DNA of 11,343 bases from Lachnospiraceae bacterium UBA7188 (GTDB lineage: Bacteria > Bacillota > Clostridia > Lachnospirales > Lachnospiraceae): the NCBI GenBank assembly GCA_002490995.1, contig DKVC01000124.1:1-11343 (forward strand). The letters run 5' to 3'. This document shows, in pieces, positions 1 to 6,252 of this stretch (the stretch's first letter is position 1; each line of letters starts with the position of its first letter). The position numbers were made by a program, and so were the translations under genes. The notes under the pieces were generated by a model. The model was not told the DNA's origin. It saw nothing but the letters and a program-made list of their open reading frames with translations, and did no database searches.

Positions 1-2
1 CA

Positions 3-18
3 GAGAGGAAAACCTCTC
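3..18 (+). other. short hairpin in the precursor leader
   Basis: A perfect 6-bp stem (GAGAGG at 3-8, CCTCTC at 13-18) encloses an AAAA loop, about 12 nt before the precursor's ribosome site. There is no T-run after it on the + strand. It may stabilise the 5' end of an abundant precursor mRNA, or be the right half of a larger structure cut by the window edge. The promoter of the cassette is not visible and must lie upstream of position 1. Confidence 0.3.
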
Positions 19-44
19 AAAAAACATACAAGGAGGTAACAAAA

Positions 45-299
45 ATGGCACTTTCAAATTTATCTGGTTGGAATAACAATATGGGGGCTTCTTCCGCTTG
101 TGGTACGGGCTGCGGCTCTGCTGATAAACCTGCGGAAGCTCCGGTTGCGTGCGGCTCTGCTGACAAACCTGCGGAAGCTCCGGCTGCGTGCGGCTCTGCT
201 GACAAGCCTGCAGAAGCTCCGACAGCCTGCGGTGCTGCCGATAAGCCTGTGGAAGCTCCGGCTGCCTGCGGCTCTGGTTGCGGTGTGTCCGATAAATAA
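45..299 (+). CDS. ACGX-type Cys-rich repeat peptide, putative radical-SAM RiPP precursor
   Basis: This encodes an 84-residue peptide, probably the substrate of the radical SAM enzyme that follows. The ATG has AGGAGG at 31-36 with an 8-nt spacer. Residues 1-18 are a short Asn/Ser-rich leader (W9, N10-N12). From C23 on, a 13-residue unit repeats: Cys, Gly, Ser/Ala, Ala, Asp, Lys, Pro, Ala/Val, Glu, Ala, Pro, then two small residues. Cysteines are at 19, 23, 36, 49, 62, 75 and 79. Five of them (23, 36, 49, 62, 79) start a CX3D motif (D27, D40, D53, D66, D83). C19/C23 and C75/C79 form CX3C pairs that frame the repeat. Apart from C79's, each Cys is preceded by Ala or Gly and followed by Gly. The repeat and the neighbouring maturase match 'ACGX' radical-SAM peptide systems as I recall them. 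CX3D also matches the PapA/freyrasin thioether precursor. No Gly-Gly leader cleavage site is visible. Final structure and activity are unknown. Confidence 0.85.
   Translation: MALSNLSGWNNNMGASSACGTGCGSADKPAEAPVACGSADKPAEAPAACGSADKPAEAPTACGAADKPVEAPAACGSGCGVSDK
111..275 (+). repeat. 39-bp in-frame tandem repeat in the precursor gene
   Basis: Four full 39-bp units (111-149, 150-188, 189-227, 228-266), each starting with the Cys codon, are followed by a 9-bp start of a fifth. Units 1 and 2 differ at only two bases; units 3 and 4 differ more, mostly by conservative changes. The period is exactly 13 codons, so gain or loss of a unit changes the number of modification sites without a frameshift. 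There are no unique spacers, so this is not a CRISPR array. Confidence 0.9.
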
Positions 300-329
300 C
301 CCCAACTGGAAAGACGTTTTACCCAACTG

Positions 330-390
330 CTCCCGGAATGTTCTGCTCCGGGGGCATATTCCAAAATATCCGGCAATATGCCGTTTTTTT
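330..390 (+). terminator. tandem hairpin plus T-run between precursor and maturase (terminator/attenuator)
   Basis: Two hairpins lie back to back. The first pairs CCCGGA (332-337) with TCCGGG (347-352) and can extend outward by two pairs. The second pairs GGCATATT (353-360) with AATATGCC (375-382) across a 14-nt loop, and is followed at once by G and seven Ts (384-390). This has the form of a Rho-independent terminator. It lies 30 nt after the precursor stop and 28 nt before the maturase start. I infer partial termination that keeps precursor mRNA in excess over enzyme mRNA, a usual arrangement in RiPP clusters. Confidence 0.7.
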
Positions 391-404
391 ATAGAAAATT
401 CACA

Positions 405-410
405 AGGAGG
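405..410 (+). promoter_or_regulatory. ribosome binding site deciding the maturase start
   Basis: AGGAGG lies 8 nt before ATG 419, the same spacing as for the precursor. An in-frame TTG at 413 is only 2 nt away and is unlikely to be used. Confidence 0.8.
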
Positions 411-418
411 TTTTGGCT

Positions 419-1450
419 ATGAAACAATATTTTGCCTTTCAGTGGCACATTACAGACGAGTGCGACCAACGCTGCAAACACTGTTACATCTTTTCTGACA
501 ACAACTGTAAAGCATTAGATAGTATGTCTTGGGAACAAATGCAGTCTGTTTTTGAAAACTGCCTTGAAATGTGTGATAAATACAACCGCCTGCCCTATTT
601 TTATCTCACTGGCGGCGATCCTGTCCTGCACCCCGATTTTTGGAAGCTGTTAAACCTGTTCAAAGAAAACGGAATACCATTTACAATACTTGGCAATCCG
701 TTTCACTTAAATGACGAGGTATGCAGGCAGCTAAAGGATATGGGATGCGAAAAATATCAAATGTTCCTTGACGGTATGGAAAACACACATGACTGGTTTC
801 GCAAGCCCGGCTCATTTAACTGCACACTGGAAAAAATACAGTGTATCAAAAAAGCAGGAATACGTTCCGTCATTATGACAACCGTATCCGGGACAAATAT
901 TTCTGAAATCCCCGATATTATTGACACCGTAGTAAAGCACAAAGTAGATGTGTTTGCATTTGCCCGCTATTGTCCCACAAGCGGGGAGAAAGAAACCGGA
1001 ATGACCCCACAGGAATACAGGGTATTATTAGATACCTGCTATGCAAAATTTAAAGCCTATGAAGCGGCGGGGTGTGAAACATATTTTAACTTAAAAGACC
1101 ACCTTTGGACGCTGTATCTGTATGAAAAAGGAATTTTCAAAATCCCGGAAAATGCAGAGCCGGATATGATATACAGCGGGTGTAACTGCGGAAACTGCCA
1201 CTTAACGATTTTACCTACGGGGGATATATATGCCTGCCGGAGATTGAAAAGCAGGGTAGGAAATGTTTTCACTGACAGGATAGCTGATGTTTGGACAGGT
1301 AAAAATATGGAAAGTTACCGGGAATACGGGAAATTTGAAAAATGTGCAAAATGCGGGCTGTTAAGGTTTTGCCGTGGCTGCCCCGCCGTAGCTTATGGCA
1401 CAAACGGCGATTTCTATGGCGCAGACCCGCAATGTTGGAAGGAGTGTTAA
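419..1450 (+). CDS. radical SAM/SPASM peptide maturase, ACGX-type system
   Basis: A 343-residue radical SAM enzyme expected to modify the upstream Cys-rich peptide, probably by S-adenosylmethionine-dependent radical chemistry at or next to its cysteines. The SAM-binding [4Fe-4S] motif is near the N-terminus as CX3CX2C (C15, C19, C22, followed by Tyr). GGDP (65-68) is the GGE-like SAM-binding motif. The C-terminal SPASM domain is complete: C260-X7-G268-X4-C273, then CX2CX5CX2C (C309, C312, C318, C321) and late cysteines C339 and C343. Two further cysteines, C255 and C257, stand before the first SPASM ligand. SPASM domains hold auxiliary Fe-S clusters in sactipeptide and ranthipeptide enzymes. 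No separate RRE domain is obvious, but the N-terminal part is short, so recognition may use the SPASM region. The next gene's ribosome site lies inside the end of this gene, so they are cotranscribed. The exact linkage is inferred, not visible. Confidence 0.88.
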   Translation: MKQYFAFQWHITDECDQRCKHCYIFSDNNCKALDSMSWEQMQSVFENCLEMCDKYNRLPYFYLTGGDPVLHPDFWKLLNLFKENGIPFTILGNPFHLNDEVCRQLKDMGCEKYQMFLDGMENTHDWFRKPGSFNCTLEKIQCIKKAGIRSVIMTTVSGTNISEIPDIIDTVVKHKVDVFAFARYCPTSGEKETGMTPQEYRVLLDTCYAKFKAYEAAGCETYFNLKDHLWTLYLYEKGIFKIPENAEPDMIYSGCNCGNCHLTILPTGDIYACRRLKSRVGNVFTDRIADVWTGKNMESYREYGKFEKCAKCGLLRFCRGCPAVAYGTNGDFYGADPQCWKEC

Positions 1451-1452
1451 AA

Positions 1453-2415
1453 ATGAAAGCTGTAATATTGACAAAACCCACTGAAAGCACACAGATAAAA
1501 ATAACGGAATGCCCCACTCCTGCGGTAAAGCCCGGCTGGGTGCTTGTCCATGTCAAGGCTTTTGGCATGAACCATTCCGAGCAGATATTACGGAAATCAG
1601 AAATATCTGCCCCATACATTCAAAAACCCATTATTCCCGGCATTGAGTGTGTTGGGGAAATTGCGGACGCTTCCGACACCGCTTTTAGAGCCGGACAGAA
1701 AGTGATCGCCCTCATGGGCGGCATGGGACGTGAGTTTAATGGCAGCTATGCAGAATACGCCCTGCTTCCTGCACACCATGTTTTTGCGGTAGATACCAAC
1801 CTGTCATGGGATCGGCTTGCGGCGATACCCGAAACCTACTTTACCGCATGGGGTTCTCTCTTTGAATGTCTTTCCCTGCAAAACAGCGACCACCTGCTTG
1901 TACGGGGCGGCACTTGCGCTTTAGGTTATGCGGCTATTCAGATAGCAAAGGCTTTAGGCTGTAAAGTTACTGCAACCACCCATAAAGAAAGCAAAATGCA
2001 GTTATTGACCGATTGCGGGGCTGACATGGTTTTGCTTGACAATGGCTCATTAAAGGGGCAGGTTTTAGGTATTACAAAAGCCTTGGAGCTGGTTGGAATA
2101 AAGACGCTTAAAGATACCCTGTCCTGCATGGAAAAAGGCGGGATAGTCTGCAATACGGGCAATCTTGGCGGCGAATATACATGGAATGGTTTTGACCCAA
2201 TCAAAGACATTCCAAACGGCATTTATCTGACAGGCTTTTTCAGCAACACACCTACGCAGGAAATTATCAATGATATATTTGCATTTTTGAATACACATAA
2301 CCTTACCCCGCATATCGGAAAACAGTATCCTTTTGCGGATATTGCAAAGGCGTGTGAGGATATGGAGAACGGAAAAATAAACGGTAAAATTATAATTGAA
2401 GTGGACGGTCAGTAA
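1453..2415 (+). CDS. zinc-less medium-chain dehydrogenase/reductase, quinone-oxidoreductase-like
   Basis: A 320-residue NAD(P)H-dependent oxidoreductase of the medium-chain (QOR-like) superfamily. ATG 1453 is 2 nt after the maturase stop, with AAGGAG (1439-1444) 8 nt upstream inside the maturase gene; upstream in-frame ATGs (e.g. 1342) would overlap that gene and were rejected. The N-terminal GroES-like fold shows the PG-x-E-x-x-G core (62-68). The nucleotide-binding Rossmann loop is RGGTCALG (151-158). Neither the catalytic-zinc ligands nor the four-Cys structural-zinc lobe of alcohol dehydrogenases is present, so an enone/quinone reductase-like reaction fits better than alcohol oxidation. 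In this operon it could reduce or oxidise a modified peptide side chain, or act in redox defence beside the sirtuin; SirTM loci are known to be associated with oxidoreductases. Its substrate cannot be read from the sequence. Confidence 0.85.
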   Translation: MKAVILTKPTESTQIKITECPTPAVKPGWVLVHVKAFGMNHSEQILRKSEISAPYIQKPIIPGIECVGEIADASDTAFRAGQKVIALMGGMGREFNGSYAEYALLPAHHVFAVDTNLSWDRLAAIPETYFTAWGSLFECLSLQNSDHLLVRGGTCALGYAAIQIAKALGCKVTATTHKESKMQLLTDCGADMVLLDNGSLKGQVLGITKALELVGIKTLKDTLSCMEKGGIVCNTGNLGGEYTWNGFDPIKDIPNGIYLTGFFSNTPTQEIINDIFAFLNTHNLTPHIGKQYPFADIAKACEDMENGKINGKIIIEVDGQ

Positions 2416-2432
2416 TCAAGGGGGCGATCTAA

Positions 2433-3281
2433 ATGCTTAGGGCTATTACGGTCGAAGAAGCGAAGATAAACAGGCTTAGGAGAGAAATAGAAACCGCAGA
2501 TGCTATCATTATCGGGGCAGGGGCAGGGCTTTCTACCTCTGCCGGATTTACCTATTCGGGAAGCCGTTTTCATCAATATTTTGCAGATTTTGAAGATAAA
2601 TACGGCTTTCATGATATGTATTCCGGCGGTTTTTATCCGTATAAGACACCGGAAGAACATTGGGCGTATTGGAGCAGGTATATTGAAATTAACCGTTACC
2701 GTAATGCAGACATACCCGTTTATGAAAATCTGTACGAACTTGTGAAAGACAAGGATTATTTTGTCATTACAACCAACGTAGACCATTGTTTCCAAAAAGC
2801 GGGTTTTGATAAAACGAGGTTATTTTATACACAGGGCGATTACGGACTATTTCAATGTTCCGTCCCATGTTGCCAAATAACCTATGATAACCGGGATATT
2901 ATCGGACGCATGGTAAAAGAACAAAAGGATATGCGTATTCCCTCTGAACTTCTCCCTATATGCCCCGTCTGTGGAAAACCTCTTACTATGAATTTGCGTT
3001 CTGATAATAAATTTGTTGAAGATAAGGGGTGGCACAGAGCCGCAAAACGGTATGATGATTTTATACGCCGCCACAAAAATTTACACATTCTTTTATTAGA
3101 GCTTGGCGTTGGTTATAATACCCCCGGCATAGTTAAATATCCATTTTGGAAAATAACCGCTCAAAATGCAAAGGCTGTTTATGTCTGTATCAATAATGAG
3201 GAAGCGTTCTGTCCGGTAGAAATTGAACAACAGGCGATATGTGTTAATGATGATATTGGAATTGTTCTTGAACAACTATAA
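2433..3281 (+). CDS. Sir2-family protein of the SirTM type (likely protein ADP-ribosyltransferase)
   Basis: A 282-residue sirtuin, translationally close to the preceding gene (17-nt gap, AGGGGG at 2419-2424, 8-nt spacer). The NAD-binding loop GAGAGLSTSAG (28-38) and TTNVD (113-117, with N115 and D117) are clear. Paired cysteines for a structural zinc are at 142/146 (147 alternative) and CPVC 177-180. Where deacetylase sirtuins have the catalytic His before Gly, this protein has Gln: TQGDYG, Q134. The N115/Q134 pair with 19-residue spacing matches the catalytic Asn/Gln I recall for class M sirtuins (SirTM), which ADP-ribosylate a lipoylated GcvH-like carrier. LLELGVGYNTP (221-231) is also typical of that class. 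Classic SirTM operons encode a macrodomain hydrolase, GcvH-L and a lipoate ligase; none is in this window. The sirtuin may act on the peptide, its enzymes, or a distant carrier. Databases would probably label it simply Sir2/NAD-dependent deacetylase, which may mislead. Confidence 0.85.
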   Translation: MLRAITVEEAKINRLRREIETADAIIIGAGAGLSTSAGFTYSGSRFHQYFADFEDKYGFHDMYSGGFYPYKTPEEHWAYWSRYIEINRYRNADIPVYENLYELVKDKDYFVITTNVDHCFQKAGFDKTRLFYTQGDYGLFQCSVPCCQITYDNRDIIGRMVKEQKDMRIPSELLPICPVCGKPLTMNLRSDNKFVEDKGWHRAAKRYDDFIRRHKNLHILLLELGVGYNTPGIVKYPFWKITAQNAKAVYVCINNEEAFCPVEIEQQAICVNDDIGIVLEQL

Positions 3282-3287
3282 ATAACA

Positions 3288-3321
3288 CTTATAGAATGCA
3301 GATAGTGCAGTAAGCTTTTTT
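3288..3321 (+). terminator. weak terminator candidate after the sirtuin gene
   Basis: Seven nt after the sirtuin stop, CTTA (3288-3291) can pair with TAAG (3311-3314), and TGCA (3297-3300) with TGCA (3306-3309), with an internal bulge. A six-T run follows (3316-3321). Position and T-run suit an operon terminator, but the stem is weak and broken. Confidence 0.35.
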
Positions 3322-3360
3322 CTTCCCACATCATCACCGTCTTCTCAAGATAGTTTTGAA

Positions 3361-3399
3361 TTGCCGCACGATGGATTTACTTTTGTCATCGTGCGGCAA
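3361..3399. repeat. perfect 13-bp inverted repeat (strong hairpin)
   Basis: TTGCCGCACGATG (3361-3373) and CATCGTGCGGCAA (3387-3399) are perfect complements around a 13-nt loop. The stem is GC-rich in A+T-rich surroundings. No T-run follows on either strand, so it is at best a poor intrinsic terminator. It may back up the weak terminator before it, protect mRNA ends between the converging cassette and ABC gene, or be a palindromic element. The rest of 3282-3564 shows no convincing gene. Confidence 0.65.
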
Positions 3400-3564
3400 A
3401 ACATTTCAGCTTTTAATTGCTATTTTCATGTCAGGACAGTTCGGGTTTTCCCTCTGTATGGTCGAAATGGACTTGCTCTGCGCTTATAGTATTTTCGGTT
3501 TCAATTCGCAGTTTTTTTGGGGGCTGGGCTATAAAAGCCAGTACCGCCCATAATAAAGTTCAGT

Positions 3565-5169
3565 TTAACCGGCATTCAGATCCAGCACCCCGTCATATTG
3601 CCGCAGAATGTCCGGTTCCGGGTGGTGGGTGACAGCGATGGTCAGGCAGTCCGTCATTTCCAGAATTCGCCGCTCGATTTCTCCTGCCGTGGCTCTGTCG
3701 AGATTGGCGGTAAACTCATCCAGAAGCAGCACTCTGCTCTTCCGTAACAGCGCCCTGGCCAGGCTGAGGCGCTGTTTTTCTCCGCCCGAGAAATTCCTGC
3801 CGTTTTCGTCCACCATTGTGGAAAGCCCTTCCGGAAGAGAGGCTATGAGCTCTTCCAACCCTGCCCGGCTGACTGCGGCTTGGATTTCCGGAAGGGTATA
3901 GGTTTCGTCATATAAAGTAATATTGTTCTGAATCGTGTCATGGAACAAAAAGGTATCCTGGGAGACGAATGCCGCAATTTTTCCCAGAGCTTCCCGTTTC
4001 AGTTCCCTCACTTCAGTGCCGTCATAGCAGATACTTCCGCTGTACCCGGGATAATATCCCAAAAGCAGGGAGAGCAGCGTACTTTTTCCGCATCCGCTCT
4101 TTCCGGTGACGGCATAATGCCTTCCGGCCTGGAAGCTGAAAGAAAGCCGGCGGATGACCTGGCGCTCCGCTTCATATCCGAAAGAAACATCCCTAAGTAC
4201 GATTTCTTTTTTAAAGTCCTCCGGCATTTTGGTACCGGCCTCTTCCTTTTGCTCCAACAGAAGTTGAAAGCGCTGCAACAGCGGTTTGGAAGCGCGGAAA
4301 TCGGCGATAATGGAGGGCGCTGAGGCAATGGGGGAGATGATATTCCCGATCAGATGCCCGAAGGCAATCACCATTCCCGCGGAAAATCTCCCTTTCAGGG
4401 CAAAATAAGACGCCATTGCCATTACCAGCACGGTGGAAAGCAATCCCACAAAATTCCCGGCGTATGCGCAGAACATCCTGCAGTTTGTGCGTTTTCTGTT
4501 TGCGTTCTCCATGGCGCGGTTCTTTGTGTCGTGTTTTTTCAGGATGAGGGGCAGGATTCCGAAAGAATGTGCCAGCCGGAATCCACCGAAATCGTCTTTG
4601 ATTTCCGCCGTATAGGCTTCCGCGCTTTTGGTGAAGCCGTCCATGCTTTTTTCGAGGGGCGCCGTGGTCAGCCGGGTCACGCCCATGGAAAGCAGCGCCA
4701 GGGCTGTCATCAGCAAAAGCATGACCGGCTGTATGGCGATACAGACCGCGGCGGCAGAGCAGAAGGACATCAGCCCTTCCAGCAGCCGCAGATAATTGTC
4801 CCAGTACACGCTTTCGAACAGATTGATATTGTTGCTCAATTCGTTCATATATTCCGCGCTGCTGCCTGCGTCGAAATCAGCCACGCTTCTGTGCATAAGC
4901 GCTGAAAAAAGATCTTTTTTCAGTCCATATCTGGCATCCGTTAGAAGCCTGGCTTTCACGCAGCCGAAGGATAGTGCCAGCAAGTTATAGATTACCACAT
5001 AGGCGATGCTTCCGAGAAGCGTCAGGAACAGTTCCTCCGTACTCTTACCTGCGCAGTCCACCAGGGCGCTCATGACCAGGGAAAATAAGGTGCCAGTCAC
5101 ACTTGAGGTTATAAGAAGCACAAGAAACAGCAGGAAATATGGTTTTTTCTTTAACATGTAGCGGTACAT
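3565..5169 (-). CDS. ABC exporter half-transporter (fused permease/ATPase)
   Basis: A 534-residue membrane exporter half, expected to work as a homodimer. The N-terminal part holds about six hydrophobic segments (roughly residues 10-37, 49-70, 133-165 as two, 236-258, 266-290). The C-terminal ATPase is complete: Walker A GKSGCGKST (356-364), Q-loop Q404, signature FSGGEKQ (460-466), Walker B with D484 and catalytic E485, and H-loop H515. It is slightly shorter than the usual 570-600 residues. There is no N-terminal C39 peptidase domain, so it is not a bacteriocin leader-cleaving exporter. ATG 5169 is chosen because AGGAG (CTCCT at 5179-5183 on +) lies 9 nt upstream; the in-frame TTG at 5175 is too close. 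The XRE regulator upstream on the same strand probably controls it. Substrate unknown: drug, peptide or lipid are all possible, including the peptide from the convergent cassette. Confidence 0.9.
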   Translation of the reverse strand: MYRYMLKKKPYFLLFLVLLITSSVTGTLFSLVMSALVDCAGKSTEELFLTLLGSIAYVVIYNLLALSFGCVKARLLTDARYGLKKDLFSALMHRSVADFDAGSSAEYMNELSNNINLFESVYWDNYLRLLEGLMSFCSAAAVCIAIQPVMLLLMTALALLSMGVTRLTTAPLEKSMDGFTKSAEAYTAEIKDDFGGFRLAHSFGILPLILKKHDTKNRAMENANRKRTNCRMFCAYAGNFVGLLSTVLVMAMASYFALKGRFSAGMVIAFGHLIGNIISPIASAPSIIADFRASKPLLQRFQLLLEQKEEAGTKMPEDFKKEIVLRDVSFGYEAERQVIRRLSFSFQAGRHYAVTGKSGCGKSTLLSLLLGYYPGYSGSICYDGTEVRELKREALGKIAAFVSQDTFLFHDTIQNNITLYDETYTLPEIQAAVSRAGLEELIASLPEGLSTMVDENGRNFSGGEKQRLSLARALLRKSRVLLLDEFTANLDRATAGEIERRILEMTDCLTIAVTHHPEPDILRQYDGVLDLNAG

Positions 5170-5178
5170 CTGCAATCA

Positions 5179-5183
5179 CTCCT
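5179..5183 (-). promoter_or_regulatory. ribosome binding site deciding the ABC exporter start
   Basis: AGGAG read on the - strand lies 9 nt before ATG 5169 and only 3 nt before an in-frame TTG at 5175. The spacing favours the ATG. Confidence 0.7.
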
Positions 5184-5241
5184 TTTTTGTATATTGCTTG
5201 GAATAATTACAGAATACCTTATGGAGAAGCGGATTTGCCAG

Positions 5242-5276
5242 CAATGCTGGGTTGTAATCCTTACAACCCAGCATTG
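5242..5276. promoter_or_regulatory. perfect 16-3-16 palindrome, candidate operator upstream of the ABC exporter
   Basis: CAATGCTGGGTTGTAA (5242-5257) and TTACAACCCAGCATTG (5261-5276) are exact inverse complements with only 3 nt between them. The palindrome lies in the 132-bp gap between the XRE regulator's stop (5302) and the exporter's start (5169). There is no T-run on its - strand exit side, which argues against an intrinsic terminator for the regulator gene. Position and perfect symmetry suggest a dimer-binding operator or an RNA hairpin controlling exporter expression. I could not assign a convincing -35/-10 pair beside it. Confidence 0.6.
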
Positions 5277-5301
5277 GGGAGGAGAAGCATCTTCACCGGA
5301 G

Positions 5302-6252
5302 TCAGAGCTGCTGCAGCTTACGCTGTGTGTGCTCCGCTATATAGGCATCCCATTTCATGCCGGGCATCATGGAAGTTAATTCCTCCTTGGCGGCAGCGTA
5401 TTGCTCCGTTAAGTTTTTATCCTTATAAAATTCCGCCAGTTTCCACAGCAGGGTGAATTTGTTATAGGGGGTACCGTAATTCATCACCGTATCTTTGTGA
5501 CGCTCAATATAGGCGTTTTCTCCGATGTTGATTGCTGCAAAGAGGCACTGGCACCACAGGGCGGCGTTGCTTTGGGAGGGCGGCGTCATCAGGGCAATGA
5601 CTGCCTCTTCCGTTTCCTGCATCTGTAATATTGTTTCATCATATCCCAGGATGGACAGTGCTTCAAAGTAGAGCATAAGCGTGTCAGGACGGGGGGAACG
5701 GCGGAAATTTCCTTCACATTCCAGCCGGATCCGGCGGTTGCGGCCAAGCATGGTATGCAGCTGGATTCTCTGCAGGCGGAAGGGCATTTCGCCGGTTTTC
5801 CGGGCGAGTTCTTCCGTCAGGTCCAGGGCTCTCTGGGCGGATTCCCAGCCCTGCTGCAGCAGTAGATGGATTTTGTTGCTTTCCAGCTCCTGCTTTTCAT
5901 GCTCCAGCTCGTCCCTGTCCCCAACGCCGTTTTGCAGCTGGCTGTCTATGGCCTGAAGCTGGGAACTGAGACATTCCATTGCTTCCCGGAAGGAAGAATC
6001 ATCTCTCAGGACAGAGTACCGCAGTACCAGGTCTTTTGCCCTGTCTAATGCTGACCTTCCGAACAGTTCGTCCATACTGACTCCGAAAAAGTCCGCTATT
6101 TTCGGCAGCAGGGATACATCCGGCGTACCGTTTCCCACCTCCCATTTCGATATGGTCTGGGGTACCAGGAACAGGTATTCCGCTAACTGGGTCTGAGTGA
6201 TGTTTTTGGATTTTCTCAGGGCAGCTATTTTTTCTCCGATTGTCTGGCTCAT
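5302..6252 (-). CDS. XRE-family transcriptional regulator with long helical C-terminal domain
   Basis: A 316-residue DNA-binding regulator. Residues about 5-64 form a Cro/C1-type helix-turn-helix (IGEKIAALRKSKNIT, then a recognition helix around QTISKWE, ending in SMDELFG), a very common clostridial arrangement. The remaining 250 residues are mostly helical, with a charged coiled-coil-like stretch near 95-130 (Gln/Glu-rich) and later segments reminiscent of TPR-like sensor domains; no enzyme motif is visible. ATG 6252 has GGAGG (CCTCC at 6264-6268 on +) 11 nt upstream. It is followed on the same strand by the ABC exporter, with the 35-bp palindrome between them, so it probably regulates that exporter and perhaps itself. 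The inducing signal is unknown. Confidence 0.87.
   Translation of the reverse strand: MSQTIGEKIAALRKSKNITQTQLAEYLFLVPQTISKWEVGNGTPDVSLLPKIADFFGVSMDELFGRSALDRAKDLVLRYSVLRDDSSFREAMECLSSQLQAIDSQLQNGVGDRDELEHEKQELESNKIHLLLQQGWESAQRALDLTEELARKTGEMPFRLQRIQLHTMLGRNRRIRLECEGNFRRSPRPDTLMLYFEALSILGYDETILQMQETEEAVIALMTPPSQSNAALWCQCLFAAINIGENAYIERHKDTVMNYGTPYNKFTLLWKLAEFYKDKNLTEQYAAAKEELTSMMPGMKWDAYIAEHTQRKLQQL

Noticed and set aside
111..275. Tandem repeat as a CRISPR array
   Set aside because: Units touch each other with no spacers and lie in frame inside a coding gene.
17..376. 119-codon open frame antisense to the precursor
   Set aside because: It is the reverse reading of the 39-bp GC-rich repeat, has no ribosome site, and overlaps a gene with a strong site and coherent Cys pattern.
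1342..1452. Upstream start extending the oxidoreductase
   Set aside because: It would overlap the SPASM domain of the maturase; ATG 1453 has a well-placed AAGGAG and gives a family-like N-terminus.
3565..5169. ABC exporter as a dedicated bacteriocin exporter
   Set aside because: No C39 peptidase domain, opposite orientation to the peptide cassette, and its own regulator; kept only as a low-probability idea.
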